A model generated the notes under the pieces. The model saw only the letters and a program-made list of their open reading frames with translations. It made no database searches and was not told the DNA's origin. Shown here piece after piece: positions 1-8,104 of a stretch of DNA of 29,827 nt (its first letter is position 1; each line of letters begins with the position of its first letter). Where the stretch lies: contig JAUIKP010000001.1 in the NCBI GenBank assembly GCA_030430725.1, positions 1-29,827 on the forward strand. The letters run 5' to 3'. Position numbers and translations under genes: made by a program. The DNA is from Nitrospiria bacterium. GTDB lineage: Bacteria; Nitrospirota; Nitrospiria; Nitrospirales; UBA8639.

Positions 1-16
1 TCCCGCCTCCATCTCG

Positions 17-415
17 GTGGCCGCCAAGCGGATAGTGTTTGCTGCGATGCCCTTCGCTCCGAAGTACGACGACGTATTTTTCGTGGCGATCCGCGGAGCG
101 GCAAGGCTCGTCCGAAGTGCGGCCAAGCGGGTCGACAAAGAAGACTACACTGGGGACGTCGTGGAACGCATTCGGCAGCGAATCGCAGAGGCGTCGGCCG
201 TCGTCGTCGATCTTTCGGAGTCGAGGCCGAATGTATTGTACGAAATGGGTTTCGCCCATGCCTCCGGAAAGGCAGTGGTCCCCATCTGCTCGACGGCAGT
301 GGAGAAAATCCCTTTTGATGTTCGCAACCTGAATATTATCCAGTACTCAATCGGTCAGACGAATGCCCTTCGCCCAAAGATTTCCCGTCGTCTGCGAGCC
401 GTCCTGACGGGATAG
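17..415 (+). CDS. NDT/TIR-like nucleotide-binding domain protein, possibly 5'-partial
   Basis: The predicted protein has 132 residues in a single alpha/beta domain of the nucleoside deoxyribosyltransferase/TIR-like superfamily. It opens with a strand ending in AAMPF. The centre carries VVVDLSESRPNVLYEMGFAHA, in which the Glu of YEMG and the following His fit the NDT-like active-site pattern. IPFDVRNLNIIQY follows near the C-terminus. Relatives are often found alone or fused to defence proteins, where they are thought to hydrolyse or bind nucleotides; no substrate can be read from the sequence. The start shown is GTG at 17, which puts AMPF close to the N-terminus as usual in the family. The frame, however, is open to the left edge of the window with no stop, so an upstream start or an N-terminal domain is possible. 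A TIR gene follows 152 bp downstream on the same strand. Confidence 0.7.
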   Translation: MAAKRIVFAAMPFAPKYDDVFFVAIRGAARLVRSAAKRVDKEDYTGDVVERIRQRIAEASAVVVDLSESRPNVLYEMGFAHASGKAVVPICSTAVEKIPFDVRNLNIIQYSIGQTNALRPKISRRLRAVLTG

Positions 416-567
416 CGGTTTACCTTTGGCTTGCAACCGACGCGCCGGTCAATTCTCGTAGATATGAGTTTGCACAGTGACGGCAAGGTGTACGTGCCCT
501 GCGTTGGGCATCATGAATACGGGTGCTTTGAAAATGTTGCCATCGCATTTCCCAGGAGGAAAACGGA

Positions 568-1239
568 ATGAAAAGCATTGAACGAGGAGCGAAGAGAACT
601 ACGAAGCCGGATATTTTCATTAGTCACTCTTCACGAGACCAAAAGGTGGCGTCGGAATTAGCGCTCACACTTAACTTTTGCGCTATCGACGTCTGGCTGG
701 ACGATTGGGAATTGGAGGTCGGGCAAAGCCTTGCAGATGAAGTTGCGAAAGCAATGGAGGATTCCCGATACATCGCCATCCTGATCACCGAAAATTACAA
801 CAAGACCGTATGGACAAAGACTGAGTACAAAAAAGCCTTGTCCCGTGAACAAAAAGAGAATCGGACAGTCATGTTGCCTCTTATTGTAGGCGAAGCTGAA
901 ATTCCGAACTTTCTTGAGGAAAAAATCTACATCGATCTTCGAAAAGATTACTTCTCGGGAATCACTAAGCTTGTCGGGATGATTCACGGGCTTTCCTCTT
1001 TTCGCATATCTCAGGCCTTGGCCCAGAAAAACCCACAATCCGTGCCCGCGGTATGGAACCTCCTCCAGTCCATTGGCTTCGAACCATACATCGTACTTGG
1101 CAAGGATGATTTCGATGAGATACTAAAACACGGTGGAGAGCTCTTAAGATCCGACTATGCTAAATTCGATCCTTATGCACTACTTTCCAGTACGGCGGTT
1201 TCCGAGCACGTAAAAGCGCTACTGAAGAAAATTTTCTGA
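568..1239 (+). CDS. Stand-alone TIR-domain protein
   Basis: The protein has 223 residues. Residues about 14-145 form a bacterial TIR domain, starting with the box-1 motif DIFISHSSRDQKVA. WLDDWELEVGQSL follows, and Glu48 sits at the place of the catalytic glutamate of NAD-cleaving TIR domains. The C-terminal 75 residues (from about SSFRISQAL) are not recognised and contain no membrane helix. ATG 568 is preceded by AGGAGG at 554-559, an ideal ribosome-binding site. TIR domains of this kind cleave NAD+ or make cyclic ADP-ribose signals in prokaryotic immunity; that function is inferred here from the family, not seen. The upstream neighbour is another nucleotide-binding superfamily protein, so both may belong to one conflict locus, but the 152-bp gap leaves operon membership uncertain. 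No sensor gene (Argonaute, STAND, CBASS cyclase) is directly adjacent. Confidence 0.85.
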   Translation: MKSIERGAKRTTKPDIFISHSSRDQKVASELALTLNFCAIDVWLDDWELEVGQSLADEVAKAMEDSRYIAILITENYNKTVWTKTEYKKALSREQKENRTVMLPLIVGEAEIPNFLEEKIYIDLRKDYFSGITKLVGMIHGLSSFRISQALAQKNPQSVPAVWNLLQSIGFEPYIVLGKDDFDEILKHGGELLRSDYAKFDPYALLSSTAVSEHVKALLKKIF

Positions 1240-1581
1240 TAGCTTGTCGTGCCAAGTGAGCTCAATGTGCCTCCCATGTCCTCTATCGGGCGGATAATGA
1301 CCCTCCCCCTTCAAAACAAACCTAACCGAAGGCTTTCTTAAATGTATTCCAACCAACGTATACGTTGCTCATCTCCTCTCTGCTTCCAACCAGGCGTGGG
1401 AAGGCCAACGGGCCTTCTCCTATGTCTCTCTTTCTCCCCTTTTGAAATTATTAAAAAAAGTCTGTACGGTATTACTTCGCTAAAGGAAAACTTGCAAGAA
1501 GCGCAGGCAACTCGGAGATTCTGGAACCAGCAGAGAACCTGATGTCGTTGGTAATGACCAATGTACTAAGGAGGCTTGACC
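1240..1581. other. Intergenic stretch with one hairpin
   Basis: About 340 bp separate the TIR gene from the DUF2235 gene. The stretch holds a GC-rich hairpin at 1398-1419 followed by pyrimidine-rich DNA, and a strong AAGGAGG ribosome-binding site at 1568-1574 for the downstream ATG at 1582. A 66-codon frame at 1342-1542 lacks a ribosome-binding site and any recognisable motif, so I do not call it a gene. No convincing -35/-10 pair stands out. Confidence 0.5.
1398..1430 (+). terminator. Possible intrinsic terminator after the TIR gene
   Basis: A 7-bp perfect stem, GAAGGCC (1400-1406) and GGCCTTC (1411-1417) around an AACG tetraloop, extends by two more pairs (one G-T). It is followed by a pyrimidine tract rich in T and C rather than a clean T-run. 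It may end transcription from the TIR gene before the DUF2235 gene. Confidence 0.4.
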
Positions 1582-2424
1582 ATGGCTGTCTTTGCCTTTG
1601 ATGGCACCTGGAATGAAGACGAAATCGAGGAGGCGAAGGAAAGCAACGTCCTGAAGTTCTGTAAAGCCCTGTTCCCAGATGTGAACGTCTTCTATCTGAA
1701 AGGCGTGGGAACGCGGGCGGGATTTATTGGGAAATTTCTGGGAGGTCTGGCCGACGCGGGAGGCAGGATCTGCATCAAGGAGGCCCTGGAGCACCTGAAC
1801 CGGTATTTTGAGGAAGTTGACCGGATCATCGACATTATCGGATTTAACCGTGGCGCCGCATTGGCCCTTCATTTTGCCAACGAAATCCAGGAAGAGAAAG
1901 GTGGCGCCCCCATTCGGTTCTTGGGGTTGTGGGATGCCGTGGCTTCTTTCGGCCTTCCGGGGAATGACCTGAATATTGAATGGACGCTCACCCTCCCGCC
2001 AAACGTGCAACATTGTTATCACGCCATGGCGTTGGACGAACGGCGGGGGAACTTCCCGATCATCCGCATACAAACCAAGAGGGGCGGGCCACCACCGGCG
2101 GAGAAACTGCAGGAGATCTGGTTCCGTGGAGTCCATTCGGACGTCGGGGGAGGGTTAAGTATCGGGCTAGCCAGCATTACCCTCTGCTGGATGCTCCAGC
2201 GGGCTAAAGAGAACGGCCTGCCCGTCGCGGAGGAGAGACTTCAGCGCTATGGCTCGCTCTGCGATCCCAGTGCCCCCATCTCCAAGAATTTCGATCCAAA
2301 GTTAAATCCGCCTCGAAAGATTAAACGCGGAGATGCCGTGCATGCGTCCATGCAACCGCGGGGACGGGCGGGCGGCAAAGAACATAACGACCCACCCTCA
2401 GACGCGGTCATCGTCGTGGGGTAA
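1582..2424 (+). CDS. DUF2235 (Tle1-like alpha/beta-hydrolase fold) protein with Asn at the nucleophile position
   Basis: The protein has 280 residues and matches the DUF2235 family, whose members include type VI secretion phospholipase effectors (Tle1) and other putative lipases. Family landmarks are AFDGTWN at residues 5-11, GVGT at 41-44, LGLWDAV around Asp118, and WFRGVHSDVGGG with His185. The nucleophile-elbow motif is normally GFSRGA, but here it reads GFNRGA with Asn89 (codon AAC at 1846-1848), so the catalytic serine is missing while the Asp and His are kept. The protein may therefore be inactive, a binding protein, or use another mechanism. The start chosen is ATG 1582, seven bases after AAGGAGG; an in-frame TTG at 1576 is too close to that site. 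A LecA-like lipoprotein gene follows 72 bp downstream, suggesting a functional pair. Confidence 0.8.
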   Translation: MAVFAFDGTWNEDEIEEAKESNVLKFCKALFPDVNVFYLKGVGTRAGFIGKFLGGLADAGGRICIKEALEHLNRYFEEVDRIIDIIGFNRGAALALHFANEIQEEKGGAPIRFLGLWDAVASFGLPGNDLNIEWTLTLPPNVQHCYHAMALDERRGNFPIIRIQTKRGGPPPAEKLQEIWFRGVHSDVGGGLSIGLASITLCWMLQRAKENGLPVAEERLQRYGSLCDPSAPISKNFDPKLNPPRKIKRGDAVHASMQPRGRAGGKEHNDPPSDAVIVVG

Positions 2425-2496
2425 GGGATTGCGAGCATCACAACCAGATGGCCGATTCCCTGACCGCATCACAGAGGGTTGCAACATATTCCTGCC

Positions 2497-3192
2497 ATGC
2501 TGAATCTTCCACTAAATGGACAATGTGGAAAACGACGTAGCACCATCCGGTTGTTATGTTGCCCCCTCTGGCTTTGGGTAGCCATGTATGGTTGTACGAA
2601 TCAGTCAGAGGAAAAAGCAGACGTTAAGGAAGAACTCATGAAATTTTCCCTCCCGGAACTGAAAGCACAACATTGGCGAGGAAATCACTCGCCTGAATTA
2701 GAAGAAGCATGGGAACCGGGTCAGTCGAGGGTATTCTATGTGTTTGCCGACGAACGAAGAAATTACAGCGGAGTGTTCCTCAAGAAAGATCAACTTTACC
2801 ACTTTCAAATTAAAGAGATTCATGGATGGAACGATGCTTCGATTCCAGCGCATCCGATCAACGGTTGGGGCGATCTCCCTTTTTCCTGGTGGAAACAACG
2901 GATTCGTGATTGGGGACGAGCCTGGAGTGCTTCACCTTGTCACGATCTTATGGTGCTGTTAGGGAGCATAGGCGACAGGGGCGAACCTTTTGCCTTCGCC
3001 GACCATGTGGAGAAAACCTACTCAAATGAGCCTATGATTCAGGGCAGGTTTCATTCACCGGAAAGCGGAGAATTGGTGGCCTTTGCCAATGATGCTCAAT
3101 TGGACTATTTCTATAACAATAATTCGGGATATCTGGTGGTGACGATCGAACGGTTGCAACTCGCCTCAGGTAACTCTCCACCAGCAGAATGA
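2497..3192 (+). CDS. Putative lipoprotein with LecA-like (PA-IL) lectin domain
   Basis: The protein has 231 residues. The N-terminus has a basic stretch (KRR, 12-14), then a hydrophobic segment ending in AMYGC. Cys33 is a plausible but non-canonical lipidation site. After it comes a domain resembling the Pseudomonas galactophilic lectin LecA: CHD at 148-150, an IG.RG strand, then ANDA and FYNNNSGYLVVTI at about 197-217. In LecA the equivalent ND...NNSG segment supplies calcium and sugar ligands. The family call rests on this motif order, recognised by eye. ATG 2497 has no good ribosome-binding site. An in-frame TTG at 2479 directly abuts GAGGG and would add six residues. The gene lies just downstream of the DUF2235 gene on the same strand. 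One possibility is a surface-anchored sugar-binding partner or immunity-type protein for it. Confidence 0.55.
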   Translation: MLNLPLNGQCGKRRSTIRLLCCPLWLWVAMYGCTNQSEEKADVKEELMKFSLPELKAQHWRGNHSPELEEAWEPGQSRVFYVFADERRNYSGVFLKKDQLYHFQIKEIHGWNDASIPAHPINGWGDLPFSWWKQRIRDWGRAWSASPCHDLMVLLGSIGDRGEPFAFADHVEKTYSNEPMIQGRFHSPESGELVAFANDAQLDYFYNNNSGYLVVTIERLQLASGNSPPAE

Positions 3193-3500
3193 ACCAGTTC
3201 CAGAAGACGTTTGTTGCCCCCTCTGAGCCGGGTATCTCCACAAACCTGACCAGAGCCTGGACAAGTTCGGCCTCATAGTAAAAAATCTTCTTTCCCCGGC
3301 AAACGATTGTGGATTCTATAAAAAACAATTCGGATAAGATTCCTTATTACAATTTCCTCAATAAGAATCAATTGCCCTTTACACTAATTCCCCCAGGAAT
3401 TTTGATCAGCTACGACACCTCGGGAGGTCTCCTCTTATTCCCTGGTACATAAGGGTTATTAGAAAGGCAAAAAAATGGTAAAAGGATAAAAGACAAAGGG
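3193..3500. other. Convergent intergenic stretch
   Basis: About 300 bp lie between two convergent genes. The stretch is AT-rich in its right half and contains only small imperfect dyads, for example ACCTC-GG-GAGGT at 3417-3428 and an imperfect ATTCCTTATT/AATAAGAAT pair near 3340-3368 that could help termination. I see no gene, and no copy of the FGE C-terminal coding sequence that could serve as a DGR template repeat. Confidence 0.4.
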
Positions 3501-6197
3501 TTAGGGGATGTCCTGGGCAAGACGAAACCCGATGTAGTTGCTCCGCCCTGCAGGAAAGTTCCTGTGCCGGACAGATGAACGCAGGGAATCCGGTTTGGAT
3601 TTCCAGGAGCCACCGCGAATCGCACGTTGGCCAATCAAAGAACGACCGGTTACCTCGGGCCTGTCAGGGTGTTTGTGTTGATTTAGGCACCACTCATACA
3701 CATTCCCTGCCATATCCATCACCCCTTGTTGCGTGGCGCCGTTTGGATTAATTCCGACTGGGGTCGTTCGATACATTCGACTTTCATTACTATTGCTGCG
3801 TGTAGCCTCCCAACCCCCTTTCCATGGATACTCATACGTTGGATCACCGCCTGTAGCCGCCTGTTGCCATTCCCACTCCGTGGGTAAGCGAATGGGTGAA
3901 CTGGTCCGATGACTGAGCCAACGACAAAAGGCCATTGCTTCATACCAGGACACCCCTTCCCGTGGGCAATTCGCTTCGCTCCATGAAGATGCCGAAGGCC
4001 CTTCGCTCTGCTTTAGACCGTCCCACCATTCCTTGTTTTGGTAACCATCCGCGGCATCAATAAACGCCTGAAACTGGATATTCGTCACCAAGTATTTGGC
4101 CAGGCGAAAGGGTGGGACCTCGAACTCATGAGGAAGAATCCTCAGTTTGATTTGCCCTGGCTGAATCTCGATCCATTCAATATCCGGCAAGCCGTTTAGA
4201 ACCCCCACCCCGTCTCGTGCATCGCCAAGGCTTGTCAGGTATTGGCCGATGGTCAACCGCTCCTGATGGCTGAGGGTTGAGTCTTTCAAGCATTCAATGA
4301 GCCGATTCTGTGGAGTCGCGAACTGGTGAATCCGTTTCGTTCCACTCTCCCCTTTGATGGTCTGCTCTCCAAACCGCCCAATGATGTCGGGAAGGGTGCG
4401 ATGCCGATCCACATGCCAGAGATATTTCGGATCGTAGCCATGTCGCTCCCATTCTCCCGCTTGCATCTCGGCTTGCCGGAGCGTGAATAGATCGTGCTGA
4501 TTGTCCGATACCCACTGCGCCAGGCTCGGCCAGGCCTGGAAGAGCTTTTCATGCGCGATGGAGACCAGACTTTCGGCTTGTTCGCCTTCTTCTCCCTGTA
4601 GCAAGCGCTCCTTGATGAGCAAATCAACAACCGGCACCAATTTGACGTCATAGCTGTCCTTCCGCACTCGTCTCCTGGTGGGTTGCCCTTCACTCATCAT
4701 GACGACTAACGGGGCAAAGATCTTGGGTAAGACGTCCCGGGGCTCGGCGCCGGTTAATTGAGCGATGTGATTTTCCACTTTGCCCGCATGCATGCGGATG
4801 GCCCCAGTCAACCCACCCAGGTCTTGCTCATAGACCGCCTCGGTGAGTTCATTGCCGTTTCGCCGGTCGAAGAGTTGTTCCAGCGCAAACGCCAGCAGGG
4901 GTAAATTCCCCGACTCCGATCCCACGTCTTGTGCCATCCGCCGAACCAGGCTGTCGGAAATGCCGAGCCCCGCGCACCGTGCCGGCCGGCGGATCATCTC
5001 GCGGATACTCCCGGCATCGGCGGGACCCAGGGCGATGTGGCCCCTTCGATTGATGACGGTCCGCATCTCGGGGAGGTCGTAACAGCAGGACAGGAAATCA
5101 CTGCGAATGGTGGCAATGACGGGCACGTCCGCCTCATGAGCGGCCTGGTACATCGCCGACAGAAAGGGACCGGCCTGGCCAACGTCACGAACGGTAAACA
5201 CTTCTTCCATCTGATCCAGAAACACCACCAGACCATTTCCCTGCAGTCCTTTCGAGACGATCTCCCGTAACCGGCCTGAAAGGGTCTTCGGCTCTTTGAG
5301 CAGGTTTTCGGCCAGCTCGAAGGCCGAGAACCCTGCCCGTTCCACCAATGCATGGAGGGGCCGCACCAAGGCATCGAACAGGTGACTCCCTTGGCTCGGC
5401 ACGATGCGCACACAGGTGTAGGGGCGATCGGAGGATAAGACCCCATCTTCTATTTTGGGAAGGACGCCGGCATCCACCAATGAGGACTTGCCACTTCCAG
5501 AGGCTCCACTGATAAGCAGGAACCGATTTTCAGGCTGCCTCATTCGATCCAACACCTCCCCCACTTCCTGCTCACGACCGCAAAACACGGGAGCAAATTT
5601 GCGGGTATAGTGCAAAAGGCCGGGATAGGGCGATCCCTCTTTGTTGATGTCCCAGATAACCGGTGAGGGAACATCGGATAGTTGCGCGGTTTGGTCGACT
5701 GAGTGCGCGAGTTGTTCAAGCTGAGTTTTGACGGCAGCCAACACCAGCATCGCCAATTGTTGCGGATGGGAAAATTGGCTGACGAGTGTTTCGGTCAGCA
5801 GTTCTTTGCGAAAGGCATTTATTTTTTCTCCCTTGTCATTCTCTCCCGTGCATGCATCGACCAACGTGAGAGGAATGCCCGCATCCTCTTTAGCGACAAA
5901 GACCAGGTAAGGTTTCTGAAGTTCCTGAGCCTTTCGATATTCTAATTCGGTGATGGATAATCCTTGAGGGTTTTGATGTTGGGTGGGTGGAATATATCCA
6001 TACCGAAAGGCGAACAAGCCAATGTACAGGTCCGCTTTCGCGACGTCATTGAGGCATTTCTCCACAGGACGCTGTGCGCCCGCCACATAATTCTCCATAT
6101 TGAGGACGTGATATTCACTCCGGCGAAGCCCTTCAAGCACGGCTTGCCGGAAGTCTTTGAGATCTTCAAACGTGGAGGAGAGATAGATGGTTGGCAT
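3501..6197 (-). CDS. DUF4062 - STAND ATPase - FGE-sulfatase/C-type-lectin-fold protein
   Basis: The protein has 898 residues in three parts. Residues 1-130 are DUF4062, opening with the typical MPTIYLSSTFEDL and related to TIR/NDT-like effector folds. Residues about 185-600 are a STAND-type NTPase: YPGLLHYTRKFAPVFCGRE, Walker A GASGSGKS at 231-238, Walker B VVFLDQMEE at 324-332, TIRSDF at 363-368, NLPLLAFALEQL and HEKLFQAWPSLAQW. Residues about 673-895 are an FGE-sulfatase (SUMF1-like, C-type-lectin-fold) domain with GVSWYEAMAFCRWLS, RLPTEWEW, GVMDMAGNVYEWC, RGGSW and a GFRLA end. STAND proteins are usually signal-gated switches, so the FGE domain may be the sensor and DUF4062 the effector; that is inference. 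ATG 6197 fits the family N-terminus; a TTG at 6281 would add 28 unlikely residues. No clear ribosome-binding site precedes either start. Confidence 0.85.
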   Translation of the reverse strand: MPTIYLSSTFEDLKDFRQAVLEGLRRSEYHVLNMENYVAGAQRPVEKCLNDVAKADLYIGLFAFRYGYIPPTQHQNPQGLSITELEYRKAQELQKPYLVFVAKEDAGIPLTLVDACTGENDKGEKINAFRKELLTETLVSQFSHPQQLAMLVLAAVKTQLEQLAHSVDQTAQLSDVPSPVIWDINKEGSPYPGLLHYTRKFAPVFCGREQEVGEVLDRMRQPENRFLLISGASGSGKSSLVDAGVLPKIEDGVLSSDRPYTCVRIVPSQGSHLFDALVRPLHALVERAGFSAFELAENLLKEPKTLSGRLREIVSKGLQGNGLVVFLDQMEEVFTVRDVGQAGPFLSAMYQAAHEADVPVIATIRSDFLSCCYDLPEMRTVINRRGHIALGPADAGSIREMIRRPARCAGLGISDSLVRRMAQDVGSESGNLPLLAFALEQLFDRRNGNELTEAVYEQDLGGLTGAIRMHAGKVENHIAQLTGAEPRDVLPKIFAPLVVMMSEGQPTRRRVRKDSYDVKLVPVVDLLIKERLLQGEEGEQAESLVSIAHEKLFQAWPSLAQWVSDNQHDLFTLRQAEMQAGEWERHGYDPKYLWHVDRHRTLPDIIGRFGEQTIKGESGTKRIHQFATPQNRLIECLKDSTLSHQERLTIGQYLTSLGDARDGVGVLNGLPDIEWIEIQPGQIKLRILPHEFEVPPFRLAKYLVTNIQFQAFIDAADGYQNKEWWDGLKQSEGPSASSWSEANCPREGVSWYEAMAFCRWLSHRTSSPIRLPTEWEWQQAATGGDPTYEYPWKGGWEATRSNSNESRMYRTTPVGINPNGATQQGVMDMAGNVYEWCLNQHKHPDRPEVTGRSLIGQRAIRGGSWKSKPDSLRSSVRHRNFPAGRSNYIGFRLAQDIP

Positions 6198-6379
6198 GAT
6201 TGCAACCGATGTCTTGATGCTGCGGCAATTAACCGTTCTCTTGGAACTGCCTATTTGGCCAGAATCCTGAAATAACTTCAACCATTTTCAGAATAGAGGG
6301 CGTACATGGCCTGCCGCATGCATTGGTGGCCAAGGACTACCCTACCTCCCCGACCGGACCAGATGCTACACTGCCCACC

Positions 6380-8104
6380 ATGAGCCAGCAGACCACCAAC
6401 CAAAAATCTCTTTCACTTCTTGAGCAGGTCAAACAATATCACGAGCAGACCAAGCATGAGTTCAAACGGTACGCCCGGTCGCTCGGATACTTGGACTGGG
6501 CGAATCAGCCGGATCCCTTCCGTCGATTCCATGGCGCCCCACTCATTCCGCTTCCTCATCTCGCACTCGACGAGGATCCGCTTTCTCCATCGTATGAGTC
6601 CCTCTTTCATCCGCACTCGATTCCCTCACAACCCATCACCCTCAACACCGTCTCTCGCTTCTTCGAATATGGATTATCCCTCACGGCGTGGAAAGCCTAC
6701 CACGGGACCAGTTGGGCCCTGCGGAGTAACCCCTCAAGCGGCAACCTCCACCCCACGGAAGGGTATCTCTTCACGGGTTCCCTCCCTCAACTTGCGATGA
6801 ACCCGGGGCTTTACCACTATGCCCCGAAGGAACATGCCCTCGAACACCGTTGGTCCCTTCCCCCTGAATCCGCCCAATCGATCCTTCACGGCATGCCTTC
6901 TGAGGGATTTCTGGTTGGACTCACGTCCGTTCATTGGCGGGAAGCATGGAAATACGGAGAGAGGGCCTTTCGATACTGCCAACATGATACGGGCCATGCG
7001 ATCGGCACCTTGCGCATTGCCGCGGCGACCTTAGGCTGGAATCTGTTGGTGTTGAATGGCACGACAGATGACACGATTTCGCGGCTCTTGGGTTTGACTC
7101 GAAAACAGGACTTCCACCAGGCCGAGCGGGAATACCCGGAATTGCTGGCAGCCGTCTGGCCGGCACATCTCCAGCCACCCCCCACCCTCACACTGGCCTT
7201 CCCCGATCCCGAAGATTCCGTGCTCGTATCCGGAGAGTGGAAAGGCACGGCGAACCGTTTGAGCAAGGATGAACCAGTCCCCTGGGAAATTATCGATTCG
7301 GTGACAGAGGCGTCCTGGAAATCAACACGAGAACCCGAACGCATGACCTTTCATACCCCGACGGTCCCCCTGAATGAACGGAAAGATATTGCCCCCGAAC
7401 CCTTGGCTGGACAGATCATTCATCAACGACGGAGCGCCGTCGCATTCGATGGACAAACCGGTCTTTCCGCCGGTCGGTTCTTCACCATGCTGCAACGGAT
7501 CATGCCAAATGCCGGCTTGTCTCTACCGGATCGTCCCATGCCCTGGGATGCCATTCCCTGGGATCCCACCATTCACCTGGTTCTGTTCGTTCACCGCATA
7601 GACGGCATCCCGCCCGGCCTGTATTGGCTCAACCGGAATCCGGACCACCGAGACCTCGTGTTTTTTAAAAGCGCGATGCACGAGCAGTTTGTCTGGTCGA
7701 TTCCCGAAGCCTGCCCCTCCAATCTTCCGCTCTACCTCTTGGAAGACGGGAACGCACAAAATCTGGCGAAACAACTGAGTTGCGGGCAGGACATTGCCGG
7801 TGACAGTGCTTTTTCGCTTGGAATGGTGGCAGAATTCGAGAAAAGCTTAGAAACGTATGGGCCGTGGTTTTACAAACGGTTGTTTTGGGAAACCGGGGTG
7901 ATCGGACAAGTACTCTATCTGGAGGCCGAAGCGGCCGGCATCCGGTCTACCGGGATCGGCTGTTTTTTTGATGATCCGGTCCATCGGGTGCTCGGCGTGC
8001 ATCCTCAAACCACGTGGCAATCGCTTTATCATTTTACTGTCGGCGGCCCACTGGACGATGGTCGTCTTACGACGTTGCCACCCTACGGCCCTCATGTCAC
8101 ATGA
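6380..8104 (+). CDS. Two-domain SagB/nitroreductase-family flavoprotein
   Basis: The protein has 574 residues and two nitroreductase-fold halves, as in the SagB/ThcOx-type dehydrogenase group. The first half carries the FMN-binding signature RSNPSSGNLHPTEGYLF at about 115-131, followed by GLYHYAPKEHALE. The second begins near residue 350 with QRRSAVAFDG, followed by a WDPTIHLVLFVH segment and GLYWLNRNPDHRDLV, and ends with GIRSTGIGCFFDDPVHRVLG, a typical nitroreductase C-terminal pattern. SagB enzymes oxidise azolines in peptide natural products, but no cyclodehydratase or precursor gene is visible here, so the substrate is unknown. ATG 6380 is chosen because the residues before it (from TTG 6323) are low-complexity; no strong ribosome-binding site is present. 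The stop overlaps the next start in ATGA, so the glycosylase is probably translationally coupled. Confidence 0.75.
   Translation: MSQQTTNQKSLSLLEQVKQYHEQTKHEFKRYARSLGYLDWANQPDPFRRFHGAPLIPLPHLALDEDPLSPSYESLFHPHSIPSQPITLNTVSRFFEYGLSLTAWKAYHGTSWALRSNPSSGNLHPTEGYLFTGSLPQLAMNPGLYHYAPKEHALEHRWSLPPESAQSILHGMPSEGFLVGLTSVHWREAWKYGERAFRYCQHDTGHAIGTLRIAAATLGWNLLVLNGTTDDTISRLLGLTRKQDFHQAEREYPELLAAVWPAHLQPPPTLTLAFPDPEDSVLVSGEWKGTANRLSKDEPVPWEIIDSVTEASWKSTREPERMTFHTPTVPLNERKDIAPEPLAGQIIHQRRSAVAFDGQTGLSAGRFFTMLQRIMPNAGLSLPDRPMPWDAIPWDPTIHLVLFVHRIDGIPPGLYWLNRNPDHRDLVFFKSAMHEQFVWSIPEACPSNLPLYLLEDGNAQNLAKQLSCGQDIAGDSAFSLGMVAEFEKSLETYGPWFYKRLFWETGVIGQVLYLEAEAAGIRSTGIGCFFDDPVHRVLGVHPQTTWQSLYHFTVGGPLDDGRLTTLPPYGPHVT

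Noticed and set aside
1342..1542. 66-codon plus-strand frame before the DUF2235 gene
   Set aside because: It has no ribosome-binding site or recognisable motif and spans the candidate terminator hairpin.
3193..3500. Template repeat of a diversity-generating retroelement next to the FGE gene
   Set aside because: No near copy of the 3' coding end is present, and no reverse transcriptase is seen in the window.
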